A stretch of DNA of 64,000 nucleotides from Daucus carota subsp. sativus (taxonomy: Eukaryota > Streptophyta > Magnoliopsida > Apiales > Apiaceae): the NCBI RefSeq assembly GCF_001625215.2, contig NC_030382.2, forward strand, positions 35,884,610 through 35,948,609, given 5' to 3'. Made by a program: the position numbers and the translations under genes. Of the stretch, positions 1 to 12,150 are shown in pieces. The notes beneath the pieces were generated by a model. It searched no databases and was not told where the DNA came from. It was given only the letters and a program-made list of their open reading frames with translations. How positions within the stretch are numbered: the first letter of the stretch is position 1; the number at the start of each line of letters is the position of its first letter.

Positions 1-846
1 TTGCAGATGATTGCTGATGAAGTTCTTGTGTTGCATATGTTATCTGTAAGGTCTATGGCATCTTGTAAAGTTCCCATATCCGCTGTCGGTATATCTCTAA
101 ACCTTAGAAGTGGAAGCCCTGGCACCACGTCATCCAATGCTGAGTCTGTAGCACAATTTTAAAAGAACACCAGATTATTAGAGTCGAACCCGGAACAACA
201 GAGGATAAACCCACCAGTGGGCTATCCAATTGTGCTCCACTGATTTCAATTATTAAGATAGTATATTTCAAAGATTTGAAATATTTTACCTATTTTAATT
301 ATGAATTTATAGATCTAGATAGTTTTCCTTGAAAAATATTCAGACATGCTTGGAACACATACCTTTGCGAGGAATATAACCTTCTGTTTGTAATCTAGAA
401 AGAGCATGGTAAGCTAAAGCAGACGAAGCACTACTTGTTCGAAAAATCATGCATTGTAGCTTCAGATCTCTAGCCACAGATTCGGAGAAGTACATAAACA
501 TGTCACATATAATGCACACGACTTGATTTTCTGGCTCCAGTCGATTCATGATCTCTGACAAGCCTTTCTTCAGTGGCTCTTCGCAATTCTTGTTAAGAAT
601 ATTTACAAGGGCAATAATATCCCCTGGTAAGATCTGGTGGTCAGCCAAGTTCTCTTGCATTGGCAAGAAGATCAAATCTGGTTGCTTAGACGGATCAGGA
701 GCGTTGAAGACAGTGTGCGCGAATATGACTCCAAATCCCTTGGAATAAAGGACATTTCCCAGGTCGAGCATGGGACTGAGGTGTCCCTGAAAAGGACCTG
801 ATACGATCACCACAGTAGGCCGTTTACTTGGTTCTTGATTTTCCAT
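1..846 (-). CDS. UDP-glycosyltransferase, UGT76-like (3' end outside window)
   Basis: Family-1 glycosyltransferase that transfers sugar, usually glucose, from a UDP-sugar to a small acceptor in the cytosol. Exon 1 is 363-846 (161 codons plus one base). A 217-bp GT-AG intron (146-362) follows, and exon 2 starts at 145 and runs off the left edge, so the donor-binding PSPG box is not visible. Exon 1 begins MENQEPSKRP and has the N-terminal PFQGH motif with the expected catalytic His at about residue 22, plus the ICDMFMYF segment carrying the likely partner Asp. Exon 2 opens DSALDDVVPGLPLLRFRD, matching the other copies. It is closest to the 8098-9677 gene: same exon 1 length, short intron, PTADMG after the RFRD segment. 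A young LTR element lies 178 bp upstream of the ATG. UGT is sure; family 76 is likely; the acceptor is unknown. Confidence 0.88.
168..243 (-). repeat. tRNA-derived SINE-like sequence in UGT intron
   Basis: Read on the minus strand, the intron of the first UGT holds a tRNA-like promoter. An A-box-like GAGCACAATTGG is followed about 40 bp later by a strong B box, GGGTTCGACTC, and a T-rich end (TGTTCTTTT). No tRNA cloverleaf folds out, so this reads as a tRNA-derived SINE head, not a tRNA gene. Target duplications were not found. Confidence 0.5.
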
Positions 847-1024
847 TTTTTGTTGTTCAACACTGAAATGGCTACAATGTGACTACTTTTGTTTGTGATG
901 CATATTAAGGCAAGAATAGGATATTGTGAGGACAAGAATACAAGAGGATAAAGGTGAGTTTGTGTTAGGTGTGAGTGTGAAATCAAGTAGGTATTCTTTA
1001 ATTTCAAACTACACAGCATGTGAA

Positions 1025-2311
1025 TGATGTGTTATTTTATAACTAACCGCAAGCGCACGGTGTCTGTTGTAGTGCAGACTGGCAAATGCGGGTCGTATCC
1101 TCAAGGAGACAGATGCTATCAATTTTATTCAGTCACACTCAATTGTTTCCAGATCAAACGATGATTGAAAGAAATATTTTAACTAACTAAACTAATACTA
1201 ATTAAAAAGACACTAAAATAATATATTAAAAGTCCAGGGCAATCAGGTCTACCATGCTTACACAATAATTGGCTCTAAGCTAAAGCAATTACAATGATCA
1301 AGTAACTAGAGTTTGTTAATCTCTCTCAAGCATCAACACTCTCGAAACATGATTACACGTATAACCACTTTTAGTAATTCAATTAATCGGGCAATTAAAG
1401 CAAGGCTAATCTCTCTCGAGTATTAACGCTCTCAGAAATCCAATGATGCTCTCGCACTCAAATTCAATTCTGCTAATTGTATGTGTGCCTCTAGTCGTAT
1501 ATCTCTCGATCATACTCCTATTCGCATAGAATCAATTCATGATATCGGCCGATTACATAAATCAATATTAAAACATATCTATTAGAATTAACCGATCAAT
1601 CAAATCACTGTTAAATCATGCCAAGATCATAGCGCAAACATGGCTTCCCCTTAAACCCTAGAACACACTACTCGATACTAATAAAACCACTAAAGCAACT
1701 AGTATGATAAAGAGACATAATTAAACTAACCAGAATAAAGAAGAAAACTAGAGAAGAAGACTTGTAACCTCCATTGTTGTCACACCAAGAAAAGTCATAG
1801 TTCCTCCATAAGTCTCTAACCCTAGTTCTAATCTAAAAGTGTACAATGATAAAACTAACAACTATCTCTAATAATATAAAGTCTTTTAATATTTAAAACT
1901 AATATATAAAATAAAACTCCAAAACCAAGTAGGATTTAGTCTCAAAATTCGTAGCTTTCTGTTCTGTCCAGTTTTCAGGCTTTTCCAGTTGGACTTTGCT
2001 TCCTGGACCACTTCTAAATTAAAGAAAATTCCACGGGCTTCGCGTGGGCTGTAAGATCGTCCAAATCCGACATCCGGAACTCAAGATATGGCCCAAACAG
2101 TGCAGAAATCGGGTATAACCCAATAAATCCGAATTTTAGTAGAAATTAGCTCCAAAATAGCTAATTTATCTTCAAATCCTTCTCAACTTAGAATTCTTTA
2201 TTTCCTACAATAAAACAATAAAATCTATTAAATAAAATCCAAATCAGTGCAAAATATAATTAAATATGAGAATAAAATCCTATAGAATATATATAAAAAT
2301 ATATTCTATCA
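1025..2311 (-). repeat. 3' LTR of the 1025-7606 element
   Basis: 1287-bp direct repeat of 6320-7606, starting TGATGTG and ending CTATCA on the plus strand, with perfect TGAT/ATCA termini. As the element runs on the minus strand, this is its 3' LTR and reads toward the UGT start codon at 846. Confidence 0.95.
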
Positions 2312-3799
2312 AACATCCCCACACTAAGCTTTTGCACGTCCTCGGGCAAATAAGCGAAATAAAACTAAGCCATAACTAACTAACACCACTTTCGTAGATG
2401 ACACGATTGCATTGAGCATATGCAACAAGCCGTTAAACCCCTAGGCAGCCCTAGTAGGACGAGTTTTGTCTCGTGAGGGTTTATAGTGAATCTACCCACA
2501 AAATTCATTATTTTCTACCAAGTCTCAAATATGCAACTCTTATGAATGCAGTCTAAATGAATATGCCTAAAAACAAATCATGAAAGCATCAACCTCATCA
2601 ATAGATAATCTTCAGAATAAGCAACATTCAAGGCATTCATCTATCTCACATGCTAGTCATGCAACTTTTCCACTGCAAGTACGGAGTGCATCGTGTGTGC
2701 TCAACATGCTCTCTAGTGAAACAAAACATAGACCAACAAACTTCAACAGAGTCTTAACCATGAGTCGTTTATCAGAATAATGCTTAAACGCTTCGTTACA
2801 TTAGAGTCAACTACAGCTCAGGGTCGCAAAAGAACTTCTATGCCTCTCTTACTTTTTTCTATATATATATTTTTTTTCTTTTTTTTTTTTCATGCTCGGT
2901 CTAAGGTCGGGACGCTTCTCAGGGTAAGTGAGTTACGACCACCATAAGACTTCGCTATCTCATCTTTTTTCTATTTTTTTTTTAAGTCAAGTAATTCTCC
3001 AGTAACCAAGGGTTATGAAAAGTCACCAAGAAATTTTATTTCTAGTACAATTGCACTTAATACCAGCACAAGTACCTGGATCGTCCCTTTCAAATTTTAC
3101 CACCCGTTGATCTCAAAGGAGTACTCGATACTTTATTTGCAGTATTCTATTTTTTTCTTTTTTTTAGAAAGGCATATACATCCTAAAGCTCCCCTAAACT
3201 TAAGATTTACATACTCTAAGCTTAAAAGGGAATAGTCAAAATTCTACACTCGACTCATAGATAAAACTCAAGAATTAAGTTAGCCTAAGTCTTGTCTCTA
3301 GAGCATCAAATAGTGTAATTAAATTTCCGCACAAGCAATTTCTAAGCATGCAAGACATTATATATGATCAAGACTACTAGCCAATAAATTATGCAAATAA
3401 ATCATCAAGAAAAATTAACTTGGTATTATTTACTTTCATGAAATATGCAAATGCAACCTAAAAAGAAATAAAAAAAACTACTAAAAAATGCAAACAAAAT
3501 TAATAACTACATGCTCTAATTTAAATACAACTAACATGAATTTCCTAATTTAAGACATGGCAATATACAATTTTTCTCTAATTTTTTTTATAATATATAA
3601 TATAATTTTTTTGATTTTTTAGTCATTGAGAAACCATCCCCACACTAAAGTGGTTCATTGTCCTCAATGAATAAATATGACATAGATATATAAATATATT
3701 AATAATAATTATTAAAAAGAATACTCCCCTGGAATGCTGTAGAAGTGTGAAGTAGTTCTGCACTTCCCAAATATTTCTGGATGACTCCTTTAACAAGTG

Positions 3800-3875
3800 T
3801 AGAAGTTGTCTCAGTGGATGGAAAGTGGCTCTTAAAGTCTTGGACAGTAGTGGTCTGGTGTTCAATTCCCAGCGA
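3800..3875 (+). repeat. tRNA-like (SINE head?) segment inside the LTR element
   Basis: TGTCTCAGTGG (3807-3817) resembles a pol III A box, and GTGTTCAATTCC (3858-3869) is a good B box 40 bp further on. The segment begins a locally GC-rich stretch (about 3800-4340) unlike the AT-rich DNA around it. It may be a SINE that entered this element family. No tail or target duplication was recognised. Confidence 0.35.
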
Positions 3876-4634
3876 CATCATAAATTTTTTAAACACAGTG
3901 GGCAGCTAAATGGATCTGAGATCCGGCCCGGGAATTTATCGCAGCAGGCTGGGCTCGTTGCTTTGAAAATTCGGATGGGCCTGGACGCTGGACTTGGGCC
4001 TTGCATAATGGATGACCTTGAAGCTGGTAAACGCTTGCTCCTGCATTACAGGAGTACATAAAGCTGGATTGATGTGAAGTCCATGGATTGGGCTGCTTGT
4101 AGGAGTTGGACCTGGATTTTGTCTACTGGGCTGAAAGATGGGCTTGAGTCCAGCCACGGAATAAAGAATTAAGCGCGCGAGCGGGAGACGGGAGTAGAAT
4201 GTGAGCGCTGAGTCAGTAGGTAATGCACCGCCAGCAGAAAATTGCACCGCGAGCAGAAAATGTAGAATGGCCCCAGAAGGTTTCGCACTGCAAGGAGAGA
4301 ATCTGCACGCCAGTGCACAATTTACTGGTTGTCTTGTGCACAGCAACGAATAGGAGGCTCCAGCTTCTCAAAAATGGTGTCCTCTATATTCTTTTTCAAA
4401 AACAATTCTTCCAAAATTTAAATAAGACATTAAATGTCTTAAATAAATTATTCTCTCAGCTAGAAATTTCCTGAAACACTTCAAAAAAAATCATCAAAGC
4501 ATCTCATGGGAGAAGAAAAAAAAATGAAAATTAAAATCTCTAAACTCCTAAAAAAAATACAAAAATATATTATATAATATAATTAACTAATAGGAACCCT
4601 GGGTTGCCTCCCAAGAAGCGCTCTTTTAGAGTCA

Positions 4635-6170
4635 TTAGCTTGACCTTTTCAAATCACGTCGAAATAAACGTGGAGTATCCACTTTTTCGGACAAAGTCTC
4701 GCCACCAAGAATAAAATCATGAACATCAAATGTTGTCTTTATCCTGCAGAAAGTCTCCAAACAAGCATTAGTAAACTTAATTGTCACATCAAAAAGTAAC
4801 AATTGATCAAAAATTTTCGTAGATTTGGAGAACTTTGTGATAAAACAACGATAGAATTCACATCCATGAAAAGATTGAACTCCCTTGATATTCACACAAG
4901 GTGGAGGCTCGGGTGGTGGTTTTTCAGAACTCCTCACTTTCGCAGGAGCTATTTGAACTTCTTGACATTTCACGTCAATGTATAGAGAGTCAATATTGCA
5001 GTCTCCTTCTTCCGAGAATTGAAGTGTAAGAGTTTTTCGGATTGGATCACCAAGAAACTTTTGAGAAAAATAATCATGGACAATTCTTGACATCACGTCG
5101 ACCTTGAAACCTGTATTCTCAAGTATAGGACTAGAGGTAAGAGTGAAAGCAAGGTTTTCAAAACCAAAACACTGATCCACTTTACTTATGTCATCCATCC
5201 GAGTAGGCAATAATAGTTTAGGCGTATATGATGGAAGAGACACAAGAACCAGCTTATTATTGCTTCCTTCGTTTACCTCATCATCACATACATGGTCTCC
5301 AACAACATCATCATTGATTTTATCATCAGCAACTTGATCTTCATCTTCATTAATAGGCACATCATCATCACAGATCGAAAAACTATCACACTCTTCATCA
5401 CTTGCAAAAATGATAGTATTTATATTATCTTCAACCTGGATAGATATAGGTGGAGAAGAATCAGGTTGCCATGTAGTAGAAGAACTAGCCAATTGTGCAA
5501 TTTGAGCTTCCATCATCAACTGTTCAGCTTTGAGTTCCTTAATCATCTTGGTACTCTCTTCAATGCTTTTCTGGAAGTTCATATTACCATCCTCAAAACT
5601 CCTGTTCATATTAATCAACATATCCCATACCTCATTTGTCTGATACGATGGCACCTCTACATTGGTTAAAGGAACCTGTAGCTCTTGTTGTAGTTGAGGA
5701 TATGGATATTGTTGAAACTGTGGTTGCTCATATTGAGGTTGATAATATTGTTGCTCATACGACTCATACTGCTGCAATGGCGATTCTTCATAGCATTGTT
5801 GCTGAAATTGTGGTTGATCGTGATATGAGAAATTCTGAAAATTGTTGTCCATAAAAGAAAAATCTAGTTGATCCACCCATTGTTGATCGCAAGAATCAAA
5901 GTACTGATTGTACCCATGTTCTTCTTGAAAATCACTGACTTGTCCCGACTGAGCATTATGAGAATTAAAGACATTGTACTCGCATTCATAACCATAATGT
6001 CCCTGAACACCACAAACTTGACAAAAGTTGTAAGTTTTAGGGGCAATTTGTGACATCTCGTTGATACTCATCGGACGTGTAGTGGGCTCTGTAGCATTCA
6101 ATGAGGCATTTTCACCAGTATATGCCTCGACCAGGGAAGCTAGATGTGCAAAGTTATCAACTCCCTCCAT
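4635..6170 (-). mobile_element. Gag-like ORF of the LTR element, with RT-like tail
   Basis: A 511-residue open frame starting at MEGVDNF. The frame stays open upstream through the primer-binding site, but that extension is not expected to be protein. One CCHC zinc knuckle of the Gag type is at residues 50-63 (C-x2-C-x4-H-x4-C). Residues about 65-165 are very rich in Gln and Tyr. An acidic stretch follows. Near the C-terminus, FHGCEFYRCFITKFSK and the lines after it resemble the segment GHAGFYRRFIKDFSK that follows the RT active site in gypsy elements. The frame therefore links a Gag-like head to a fragment of RT, presumably by an old internal deletion. No catalytic RT motif is present. Confidence 0.8.
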
Positions 6171-6295
6171 TGAAAACCTGTAAAACACAACAAAGCCAAG
6201 AAACGCAGTAAAATTTACCTCACTTGGAACGAAAGTTCCAAAGAGGCAACAGAAACAATCTAAATAGCTAAATAAAACTAATAGGACTAGCCGTC

Positions 6296-6313
6296 TCCCC
6301 GGCAGCGGCGCCA
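6296..6313 (-). other. Primer-binding site of the LTR element
   Basis: Minus strand TGGCGCCGCTGCCGGGGA starts six bases after the 5' LTR. This is the type used by Athila-like plant gypsy elements, generally assigned to tRNA-Asp. It fixes the element's direction as minus. Confidence 0.8.
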
Positions 6314-6319
6314 AAAACT

Positions 6320-7606
6320 TGATGTGTTATTTTATAACTAACCGCAAGCGCACGGTGTCTGTTGTAGTGCAGACTGGCAAATGCGGGTCGTATCCTCAAG
6401 GAGACAGATGCTATCAATTTTATTCAGTCACACTCAATTGTTTCCAGATCAAACGATGATTGAAAGAAATATTTTAACTAACTAAACTAATACTAATTAA
6501 AAAGACACTAAAATAATATATTAAAAGTCCAGGGCAATCAGGTCTACCATGCTTACACAATAATTGGCTCTAAGCTAAAGCAATTACAATGATCAAGTAA
6601 CTAGAGTTTGTTAATCTCTCTCAAGCATCAACACTCTCGAAACATGATTACACGTATAACCACTTTTAGTAATTCAATTAATCGGGCAATTAAAGCAAGG
6701 CTAATCTCTCTCGAGTATTAACGCTCTCAGAAATCCAATGATGCTCTCGCACTCAAATTCAATTCTGCTAATTGTATGTGTGCCTCTAGTCGTATATCTC
6801 TCGATCATACTCCTATTCGCATAGAATCAATTCATGATATCGGCCGATTACATAAATCAATATTAAAACATATCTATTAGAATTAACCAATCAATCAAAT
6901 CACTGTTAAATCATGCCAAGATCATAGCGCAAACATGGCTTCCCCTTAAACCCTAGAACACACTACTCGATACTAATAAAACCACTAAAGCAACTAGTAT
7001 GATAAAGAGACATAATTAAACTAACCAGAATAAAGAAGAAAACTAGAGAAGAAGACTTGTAACCTCCATTGTTGTCACACCAAGAAAAGTCATAGTTCCT
7101 CCATAAGTCTCTAACCCTAGTTCTAATCTAAAAGTGTACAATGATAAAACTAACAACTATCTCTAATAATATAAAGTCTTTTAATATTTAAAACTAATAT
7201 ATAAAATAAAACTCCAAAACCAAGTAGGATTTAGTCTCAAAATTCGTAGCTTTCTGTTCTGTCCAGTTTTCAGGCTTTTCCAGTTGGACTTTGCTTCCTG
7301 GACCACTTCTAAATTAAAGAAAATTCCACGGGCTTCGCGTGGGCTGTAAGATCGTCCAAATCCGACATCCGGAACTCAAGATATGGCCCAAACAGTGCAG
7401 AAATCGGGTATAACCCAATAAATCCGAATTTTAGTAGAAATTAGCTCCAAAATAGCTAATTTATCTTCAAATCCTTCTCAACTTAGAATTCTTTATTTCC
7501 TACAATAAAACAATAAAATCTATTAAATAAAATCCAAATCAGTGCAAAATATAATTAAATATGAGAATAAAATCCTATAGAATATATATAAAAATATATT
7601 CTATCA
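6320..7606 (-). repeat. 5' LTR of the 1025-7606 element
   Basis: 1287-bp copy, essentially identical to 1025-2311. Directly followed at 7607-7611 by the GTGAA target duplication. Confidence 0.95.
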
Positions 7607-7611
7607 GTGAA

Positions 7612-8097
7612 TTTGTTGTGGAATGATGAATACAATATTTTGCTCTGTTATATTTTACTTCATGACAATCCAGGGACAAATTTTAATATTGCTAAACAGA
7701 GTACCATTTTGTGGACTAGAAAATTTTGTAAAAAATGAATTAAAATAATTAATGTGTTTGAATGAATGGCCATCAAAATTTCTAGTGAAAAATTACCGTT
7801 CCACAATTAAAGTTATAAACATCTTAATAAATTTTGAAGTTATTGTAAACAGTGAATTTCTACAAAGATCCGGAAATAGAAGACCAGAGAGCTCTGTTTT
7901 TGATAGAATGAGAAACCAAATACACTGGAAGTGAATAAATGGATGAAACTTCAACCTTGAGACAACATTGGTTAACTTGTACTAAACAAACAAATGCAAT
8001 GCAGCATTGCTTTCCTTGGGCAGCTGATGTGCAAGGATTTTGTTCTCAAGATTGATTTTTTCTCCGATGATGTTACATGTCACTTGGGCAATTGATT
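7612..8097. other. Intergenic, no gene seen
   Basis: AT-rich spacer between the retroelement and the next UGT stop codon. It includes the original upstream DNA of the first UGT, displaced about 6.6 kb by the insertion, and the 3' region of the next gene. No coding signal was seen. Confidence 0.6.
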
Positions 8098-9677
8098 TTA
8101 CAAGATCAGCTCGGCCAATTCATTTAGAGAGCTGTAGGAAGAACCTCCTTTACTAACACTTAGGTTGGTCTTTTCCTTCATAGACTTTGCATTCTGCCTA
8201 ATCTCCTTTCCTTCTTCGTCCACCATTAGTCTTTTAATAGTTGTCGCGATCTTCACTCTATCCAGCTGGCCATCCATATGAAGGCCTACTTTCCACAACT
8301 CACTCAGGTATCTTGCACTGATATTTTGGTCAGCAAAACAAGGCCGACATATCATTGGAACACCTTCGCTGATACTTTCCAAGGTGGAATTCCAGCCGCA
8401 GTGGCTCCAGAATCCTCCCACTGCAACATGTGCCAGTACCTTTCTTTGTGGTGTCCATTTCACTATGCAGCCTCTTTCTCCAACTGCTTCTTTGAAACCT
8501 TCTGGCAACAATTCAATCCATTCTGATCCAGAAACTGAGCCAGGCCTTACCACCCACAAGAATGGTTGGTTGCTGTTGGCTAGGCCCCAGGCTATTTCAG
8601 CCAGTTCTGTCTCTTCCATGATTGCGATGCTCCCAATGCTTACGTAGATGACTGAATGAGGCGCTTGCTTGTCAAGCCATGCCATGCAATTGATGTCTGC
8701 TTCCAACAAGCTAGTGGATGTAGGTGGGGCCATTTTATGTATGGGACCTACTGGAAAGAATTTAAGTGGATAGATTTCTTGAATTTGTGCCAATGCTGTG
8801 TGCTCAAGATGATCGACAGTATTCCAGATGAGGGCTATTGCATTTCTTGTATTGTTTGTTATAGCTGATATTTCTAATATGTCTTCAATATTTCCCATAT
8901 CAGCAGTAGCTAAATCCTTAAACCTCAGGGGAGGAAGCCAAGGAACTACATCTTGCAACTTTGAATCTGCAAACCATAGTAGTTTTTGATGAGATTTTTG
9001 CAAGACTGTCCAGAACAAGTGTACTGGGAAGTCACCATAAAGTGATTTGATTTCTCCTATTTGAGGTCATTTACATGATTTGAATTCTCTTGTCTGTAAT
9101 GTTCTCCACAATTTATGTGGAAGTATTGAAAATACATACTACTCATTCTAATGCGTGTACTGAAAATAAAATATCTGTAGTTGGAAGACATACCTTGCAG
9201 CGGAATATACCCTTCTGCATAAAGACGCGGGAGGGACTCGTAAGCTACTGCAGCAGAAGCAGAACTTGTCCGCAGAATCATGCAAGGAAGCTGCAGTTGT
9301 TCAGCTACTGCACCAGAACAATACATTATCATATCATAAACTATACAACATATCTGATCATGTTGCTCATTTTTGTTCATGAGTTGAGCCAAGATTTCCC
9401 TCAAAGGGGCTTCACAATTACTGTTCATAGTGGTTATAAGAGTCAGAAGATTTGCTGGAGCAGCATTTCCAGCACTTAAGTTGTCTGGAATGGGGAGGAA
9501 AGTGAATTCAGGGTGGTTACTTGGATCAGGAGAGTTGAAGATAGCGTGTGCTATAATGATGGAGAAACCCTTTGAATGAAGAAGAGTTCCTAACTCAAGC
9601 ATGGGGCTTAGATGTCCTTGTAACGGAGCTGGAACAAGCACGACATGAGGGCGCCTCTGTGTTACTTGGTTTTCCAT
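8098..9677 (-). CDS. UDP-glycosyltransferase, UGT76-like, complete
   Basis: Exons 9194-9677 and 8098-8966 encode 450 residues, a usual length for the family, split by a 227-bp phase-1 intron. Exon 1 has PLQGH with catalytic His22 and the IVYDMIMY segment with Asp115 as likely partner. Exon 2 has the PSPG donor-sugar box at about residues 332-375, from WTPQRKV to FADQ, with HCGWNS intact and a terminal Gln that in this family goes with UDP-glucose. WVVRPGSVSGSEW is also present. The usual SFGS motif reads SIGS. The start is MENQ at 9677, where paralogues align; the upstream Met at 9752 lies beyond the TATA box and is not used. It is nearest to the 1-846 gene. A single-copy substrate cannot be assigned. 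Confidence 0.93.
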
Positions 9678-9711
9678 CTTTGCTAGTATGTATGTGTTGA
9701 AGTGTTTGCAG

Positions 9712-9721
9712 TATATATATA
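9712..9721 (-). promoter_or_regulatory. TATA box of the 8098-9677 UGT
   Basis: TATATATATA lies only about 35 bases upstream of the ATG. With a usual TATA-to-start distance of about 30 bases this predicts a very short 5' leader. Confidence 0.55.
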
Positions 9722-9779
9722 GGGAGTCAAGACTCAAGTAGCTCGCATACACAATCTTAGTCTGGTTGGCCGAGATTGT

Positions 9780-10477
9780 AAGAAACTTTCAGTGATTGAT
9801 GTTTAATCTTGAACTTAATAATATAATAGGTCCTGCTATAAGAAAGTTTGATTGGATTGTGTATTGCTGCCGCTTGCTTCTAAATTTTCGGTGCTACAAG
9901 ACATAAGCTTGATACTCAAGGATCGTGTTGTTTTGCTGAGATACAGTTGTATTTTGTTTGGTTCTGTGTGGACATTCTAAATCTTTGGAATCTGAGTTGC
10001 TGCTTTATTTGTACCGATAGAATTGGCTTGGTATCAATATCATTTGATTGTTATCTCTGTTGGCCGATTTTTTTGTTTTAAGCCACACAATTATTCTGCT
10101 TGCTGTAATATTATCAACTGTTAATATCAATCAGACAACAGCCACTGTTTGAAGATTATAATAGTACCTTCTCTTTGGGCCAACAGACATGTGCCTAGAT
10201 AAGTTTTTTTGTGATATACGGATGAACGGTTAATCCTTGATTGTACACCGGAACTAATAGTACAAGTTCATGTTTCGCGATAATCAAGTGACTACTAGCT
10301 ACCTTCATCTGAACTGTGGTAACAACCACTTTATAACGTAGAGCTAAGGCCTTGTACATCGGAGTTCTTGGTTACATAGGAAGATTGGTGTGATAGATAA
10401 GAATTTTTTAAAATGTGTAATAAGATATTTTAATCACAACTTGCTTCTTCTTCCATAGCAATAACCCTCAAGACCAT
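9780..10477. other. Intergenic spacer between UGT genes
   Basis: About 700 bp between the upstream region of one UGT and the stop codon of the next. No ORF, RNA gene or repeat structure was recognised. Confidence 0.6.
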
Positions 10478-12150
10478 TTAATTTGGTAAAATCTTATTAG
10501 TCAAGAGGAACTCTGTCAAGTCATTCAGTGCATTGTAAGTAGAACCTCCCTCAAGTATAGAGACATCAATCATTTGCTTCCATTCGATGGCTCTCTGCCT
10601 TATTTCAACCCCTTCTGTCCCTGCCACTAATTTCCTTATGGACCTCTCTATATCCCCTCTCTCCAGTTCACCCTCCAATTCCAAGCCAACTTTCCATGTG
10701 TGCGTAATGTACCTTGCATTCACCTTCTGGTCAAAAAACTGCGGACTACATATCATAGGGACCCCTTCAGAAAGACTCTCCATGACTGAATTCCAGCCAC
10801 AATGAGTCCAGAAGCCTCCCACTGCACAGTGTGCTAATACCTCCTTTTGTGGTGCCCACTTTACGATCAAACCTCTTTCTCCAACATGTTCTATGAAACC
10901 TTGTGGCAGTGATTCAGTCCAGTCCGAGCCACTGACTGATCCAGGTCGAACCACCCATAAAAATGGTTGCTCGCTGTTCACCAGTCCCCAAGCTATCTCC
11001 CTCAACTCTTTCTCATCACTCATTGCCAGACTCCCTTTGCTTATATAAAGAACAGATTTAGGGGCTTGAGTATTCAGCCATGCAATGCAGCTTGCCTCCT
11101 CTTCCAGAAAACTAGTGGATGAAGCTGATGCCATTCTCGATAGGGGGCCTATTCCAAATATAGGAACTTGGAAGTGCTGCCGAAGCTGGAACAGAGGTAA
11201 TTGCTCAAAGCAATCTAAGGTGTTAATAATCAGAGCTGAAGAGCTTTTGGAGTTTCTTAAAATATCCATAAGTTTTAGAGTGACTTCCATGTTTTCCCGA
11301 GATACTGGTAGATCCTTAAACCTCAAGGGATTAAGCTGAGGTACTAGCTCATGCAACATAGAATCTGTTATGCAGAGGAATAAACTTGGTCATGGAGTTC
11401 ACTGGTAATATCTCAAGGGGCAAATATAAATTGTGAAATATGTCACTTAAAACAAAATAATTAGAGAAACCTATCATGCAATTCACTGGTAACTTCTCAA
11501 GATTGGAGCTTCATAGGATTTGCACTCTCTCTTTTTCTTTAAGATGCTTTGAAACTTAAAGGGCAAATGCATATTATGTGCTCATCATGAATTAAGAAAT
11601 CTTGTACTTCAAGTGATCTAGTAATGCTTTATTATCTTCTAACAGTGTTATAGTTAAGTAAAGATCATATACCTTCAAAAACAAGGGAACCTTCTGCTAG
11701 GAGGCGAGGCAGGGCGACATATGTTTGGGCAAAAGCAGCACTGCTAGTCCTCAGGACAAGGCTCGGAATCTTATAATCATTAGCAACAGCTGCTGCAAAG
11801 TACATGAGGGAATCATGTATAACTCCGGCCACCTGACTATAGGTCCTCTGTTTCTGGAGTTCCAAGAACTCCTTCAGTGGTGCTTGGCAATTGAGGTTGA
11901 TACTCTCTAAGTCTTTAATCTTAGGTGTACCTGAGTTGAGAGAATAATGTGTTTTGTCTGGTAAGAGTAGAAAGTGGAAATGAGGATGGTTAATTGGATT
12001 AGGTGGGTTGAAGCTAGTGTGTGCTATTGTAATGGAAAAGCCCCTGGAATAGAGAAGACTCCCAAGCTGAAGCATTGGAGTGGTGTGGCCTTGTAGTGGA
12101 AATAGTACCAGAACCAAACGATGAGGCCTTCGATCTTCTTGCTTCTCCAT
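10478..12150 (-). CDS. UDP-glycosyltransferase, UGT76-like, complete
   Basis: Exons 11673-12150 and 10478-11364 encode 454 residues with a 308-bp phase-1 intron at the family position. Exon 1 has FPLQGHTTPMLQLG with catalytic His22 and HDSLMYF with Asp113. The PSPG box is at about 329-372 (WAPQKEV to FFDQ, HCGWNS intact, terminal Gln). The nearly invariant SFGS before the PSPG box reads SKGS at about 268-271, as in the next two genes but not in the 8098-9677 gene. The start is the first Met and aligns with paralogues. A TATA-like TAATATAAG lies about 80 bases upstream. It belongs to the second subgroup of this array. It should be active as far as the core motifs show; the acceptor is unknown. 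Confidence 0.93.

Larger units (their letters stand above)
1025..7606 (-). mobile_element. Non-autonomous LTR retrotransposon, Athila/Tat-like Ty3-gypsy
   Basis: The element has two 1287-bp LTRs with TGAT...ATCA ends and a 5-bp target duplication, GTGAA (1020-1024 and 7607-7611). A primer-binding site of the TGGCGCCGNTGCCGGGGA type known from Athila and relatives follows the 5' LTR, and a GTGTGGGGATG purine tract precedes the 3' LTR. The internal region is about 4 kb. It encodes one Gag-like ORF with a short reverse-transcriptase-like tail and no protease, full RT, RNase H or integrase, so it is a deletion derivative that must use enzymes from a partner. As a non-autonomous copy it looks whole. 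The LTRs appear to differ at one base, which suggests insertion within tens of thousands of years. It lies between two UGT genes. Confidence 0.93.

Noticed and set aside
4635-6314. Full 559-codon reading of the retroelement ORF
   Set aside because: The first 48 codons run through the primer-binding site and leader, so the Met at 6170 is the more reasonable start.
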